The translations under genes were made by a program, and so were the position numbers. A stretch of 16,249 nucleotides of DNA from Nitrospira sp. ST-bin4 (GTDB lineage Bacteria; Nitrospirota; Nitrospiria; Nitrospirales; Nitrospiraceae). The stretch spans positions 1-16,249 of the forward strand of contig MSXM01000090.1 in assembly GCA_002083565.1 (NCBI GenBank), given 5' to 3'. Below are positions 14,421-16,249 of this stretch, piece after piece; position 1 is the first letter of the stretch; each line of letters begins with the position of its first letter. Below the pieces are notes generated by a model. The model was not told the origin of the DNA. It made no database searches and was given only the letters and a program-made list of their open reading frames with translations.

Positions 14421-14455
14421 AACGCCTCACGCCTCACGCCTCACGTTTCACGGTG
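14421..14455 (+). repeat. Perfect CGCCTCA heptamer array
   Basis: CGCCTCA occurs three times in tandem (14423-14443), followed by CGTTTCA (14444-14450) and CGGTG. It lies just before the ATG at 14463, leaving no normal ribosome-binding site. It is the cleanest example of the heptamer family in this window. Confidence 0.9.
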
Positions 14456-14462
14456 TTCCAGC

Positions 14463-14954
14463 ATGTTGACCTGCGGCTGTGGGCGCTGGATGCATACGGC
14501 GGGGATCGAAGAGCGGGCCTATGACGACGGGGCGTTGCAATGGTTCATCCGATCCGAATGTCGCGGGTGCGGATTACACGTGGGGATCGATGTCCCGGCG
14601 GGGCAGATGCATGGATTGGTCGACCGGCTCATGTGGACGGACGAGGCCCTGCACCGCCTGGAGCGGATGCCGCCCTATCTGGCTCCTCTCTATCGTGCGG
14701 ATGTGGAAAGCGTGGCTCGTGTCCGTGGCGAACGGGTGATCACGTATGAGACATTGTTGCGGCCGTCTACCGGGGAACGGATCGAATGGGAGCCTGAAGC
14801 GGAACGGCGGTTGGAGAACGTGCCGGCTCCGGTCCGCGCCATGGCGCGGGTCGAATTGGAGCGTACGGCGGCGGATCGCGGAACGTTCCGCATCACCGTG
14901 GCGCTGATGGAAGAAATCAAAGCCAAGTATTTCGGAATGGGGGCGAAGGGATGA
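14463..14954 (+). CDS. Cys4 protein with two PCP_red-like repeats
   Basis: This encodes a 163-residue soluble protein. The N-terminus has Cys4 and Cys6 (TCGCG) and Cys33 and Cys36 (CRGCG), arranged as a small zinc-ribbon or metal site. Two tandem helical repeats follow. The first starts at Trp58 (WTDEALHRLERMP), the second at Trp109 (WEPEAERRLENVP); both end in an RG...IT motif. By hand, 14 of 41 aligned positions are identical. The second repeat fits the PCP_red domain (PF08369), the small C-terminal domain of light-independent protochlorophyllide reductase BchB, also found alone in non-phototrophs. No reductase catalytic core is present, so it is not a chlorophyll enzyme. The role is unknown, perhaps binding a partner or a redox cofactor. 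The Shine-Dalgarno sequence is absent because a heptamer array abuts the start. Confidence 0.75.
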   Translation: MLTCGCGRWMHTAGIEERAYDDGALQWFIRSECRGCGLHVGIDVPAGQMHGLVDRLMWTDEALHRLERMPPYLAPLYRADVESVARVRGERVITYETLLRPSTGERIEWEPEAERRLENVPAPVRAMARVELERTAADRGTFRITVALMEEIKAKYFGMGAKG

Positions 14955-14965
14955 GCGGGTCCTGT

Positions 14966-15043
14966 CGTCGACCAGCTCGCGCGTCCTCGCACCCCGCCCG
15001 GTGTGGGGACCCCGCTGCGGGCGCGCAAGCGCTCTGGTCGACG
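14966..15043. repeat. GC-rich inverted repeat before the membrane protein gene
   Basis: CGTCGACCAG (14966-14975) and CTGGTCGACG (15034-15043) are perfect 10-nt inverted arms. Inside lie GC-rich segments able to extend the stem (CGCGCG-type) or form inner hairpins. It occupies the 120-nt gap between the Cys4 gene and the membrane protein gene. No T-run follows, so it is not a classical terminator. Confidence 0.6.
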
Positions 15044-15074
15044 CCACCCGCTCAAGGGAAGTGGAAGTAGAGAG

Positions 15075-16136
15075 ATGCTGCATCGGATGGCGCTACGAGT
15101 ATTGCCGAGTTTGAGCCTGGTGGTGACGGAGGACTCTGTCCGCAAGCAGAAGCGGATCGTGATGTTCGTGCCCGGGTTCGTCGCGTTCGGCATCTATCGG
15201 TTGGCCAAGCATGTCCTGCCGCTCGATGACGCGTTTGTGCTGCTCTTGGTGAGCAGTCTGGTGGCGGTGGTGACGGCGTTGCTTGCCTATCGTGTCGGAC
15301 GAGCGGTTTCGTGGACGGCGATGGTGCGCGAGGATGGGAGTCGGCTGCTTGGCTGGGTGGCCGGATGGATCGGCGCAGTCTATGGTATCCAGCTGTCACT
15401 ATTGGTCTTGGCGATTTTGTGGATGGCGGGTTACAGCTATCTCCAGCACCCCGACGGTCCGGCTATGATGGCGATCATCATTTCCTGTACATCGGTGGCG
15501 CGCGATGCGTTTGAGATCGGTCATGTGCGAAAGATTGCGTTGATGGGAAAGCCGATGCCGACGTTTCCGGACGGCGCCGGCTTGCGTCAGATGTTGGGAA
15601 GCCATGCCGCACAAGTTGCTCCTTGGGTTGTCGCCGGATTGGCGATCGGTGCAGCGGCGGCTTCGTTCGGGCAGGCCGTGGGAGGACAACAAGCGGCATT
15701 TGTCCAATTGTCCGCTGTGACGATCCTGGGCGGTGCGATCACGCTCTGCGCTTACTTCGGCGGGTTGAAACCTCAGGCGTCATGGATGGCGGGATTGGCC
15801 GAGACTAAGACTGCCGAGTTGCTGAAGTATTGGTGGTGGCCGGGATTGGCCTTTGCGGCTACGTACTATCTGGTTGCGGTCGGCGTTGCCGTATTTGTGA
15901 TGAAACAGCCGGAGTTCCCGATGGTCGTTGCGGCGATCGGCGGCGCGCTTGTCACCGGATTGATGGCGCTCTACGGCTATTATTTGGGGTATCGCCGAAA
16001 TGTGGAAGAGCAACAAGGGCGGAGCCTGAGTCCGGCGCTGCTGCGTTGTCCGTTTGTCATGGGCATTCTTGGAAAGTCGGCAACGATGGGCGCGTCGATG
16101 GCACCTTCTGCTCCGGCTCCGGGATCGAAAGCGTAA
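15075..16136 (+). CDS. Polytopic membrane protein of unknown function
   Basis: This encodes 353 residues from ATG 15075. A start at 15003 would translate through the GC-rich inverted repeat and add 24 Arg-rich residues, so the shorter form is preferred. About seven or eight hydrophobic helices are visible (roughly 28-45, 52-72, 93-120, 127-141, 181-200, 208-229, 254-277 and 282-305). An amphipathic loop with SVARDAFEIGHVRKI (about 140-154) and GKPMPTFPDGAGLRQ (about 158-172) sits in the middle. A tail of about 45 residues follows, ending Pro/Ala/Ser-rich. I do not recognise a family. The RDAFEIGHxRK stretch contains charged residues and a His that could be functional. The gene is followed at once by another plus-strand start, suggesting an operon with its neighbours. 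Confidence 0.75.
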   Translation: MLHRMALRVLPSLSLVVTEDSVRKQKRIVMFVPGFVAFGIYRLAKHVLPLDDAFVLLLVSSLVAVVTALLAYRVGRAVSWTAMVREDGSRLLGWVAGWIGAVYGIQLSLLVLAILWMAGYSYLQHPDGPAMMAIIISCTSVARDAFEIGHVRKIALMGKPMPTFPDGAGLRQMLGSHAAQVAPWVVAGLAIGAAAASFGQAVGGQQAAFVQLSAVTILGGAITLCAYFGGLKPQASWMAGLAETKTAELLKYWWWPGLAFAATYYLVAVGVAVFVMKQPEFPMVVAAIGGALVTGLMALYGYYLGYRRNVEEQQGRSLSPALLRCPFVMGILGKSATMGASMAPSAPAPGSKA

Positions 16137-16137
16137 G

Positions 16138-16249
16138 ATGAATATCATCCGTTCAAACGAGAAGCTGACGTCACTTGCGCTGGTCCTTGCTGTGGTTGCC
16201 TTGTGTGGTCTGTTCAGTCCGGCGCTTGATTTTCCTGCCTGTGCCGAGG
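16138..16249 (+). CDS. Start of an exported protein, cut by the window edge
   Basis: The ATG lies 1 nt after the TAA of the membrane protein gene, so the two genes are probably co-transcribed and coupled. The 37 visible codons encode a typical Sec signal peptide. A basic start (MNIIRSNEKL) leads into a hydrophobic core (LALVLAVVALCGLFS) and the end DFPACAE, with likely cleavage after an Ala near the window edge. The product is therefore periplasmic or outer-membrane. Nothing of the mature protein is visible. Confidence 0.6.
   Translation, partial: MNIIRSNEKLTSLALVLAVVALCGLFSPALDFPACAE

Noticed and set aside
14423..14450. Heptamer arrays as a CRISPR array
   Set aside because: Units are 7 nt and directly adjacent, without spacers of 25-40 nt, and no cas genes are near.

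Overview
The window reads as chromosomal DNA of a Nitrospira-like bacterium (phylum Nitrospirota, nitrite- or complete-ammonia-oxidising). I infer this from the high-GC coding style, the adjacent urea ABC transporter and ureABCFGD urease cluster, the cupredoxin-like exported protein and the DUF420 membrane protein. No 16S rRNA or nxr/amo gene is present, so the genus is an inference. I recognised no tRNA, rRNA, CRISPR array or transposase.

Layout. (1) 1-1791: 3' part of a urea uptake operon, with the end of the permease urtC and the ATPases urtD and urtE. (2) 1971-7024: urease operon ureA-ureB-ureC-ureF-ureG-ureD, all on the plus strand with several 4-nt overlaps. All metal-binding and catalytic residues checked in UreC are present. 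No ureE is in the cluster; UreG carries a short His-rich N-terminus. (3) 7045-9987: a lower-GC segment with a DUF4926-like small gene, an exported TPR-like repeat protein and a putative lipoprotein. It is bracketed by a direct repeat of about 79 nt: the last codons of ureD at its left edge and a diverged second copy of the same ureD end at its right edge. (4) 10204-11118: a minus-strand membrane fatty-acid desaturase. (5) 11627-12421: an exported cupredoxin-like protein with its own promoter and a strong terminator. (6) 12662-16249: a plus-strand run of an O-methyltransferase-fold protein, a DUF420 protein, a Cys4 protein with two PCP_red-like repeats, an unknown polytopic membrane protein and the start of another exported protein.

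Function. UrtABCDE would import urea at low concentration using ATP. UreABC would hydrolyse it to ammonia and CO2, and UreDFG would load nickel into the active site. This fits urea used as nitrogen source and, in Nitrospira, as ammonia supply for itself or for ammonia-oxidising partners. The downstream genes look like envelope, redox or membrane functions not obviously tied to urea.

Structure outside genes. At least seven intergenic tracts show a 7-nt period (families resembling CGCCTCA, AGTAGTA and GCTATCA). They sit between urtE and ureA, between ureF and ureG, on both sides of the desaturase, and on both sides of the DUF420 gene. I saw none inside the 7045-9987 segment. That absence, the duplicated ureD end and the GC shift together suggest an acquired block inserted at the ureD 3' end.
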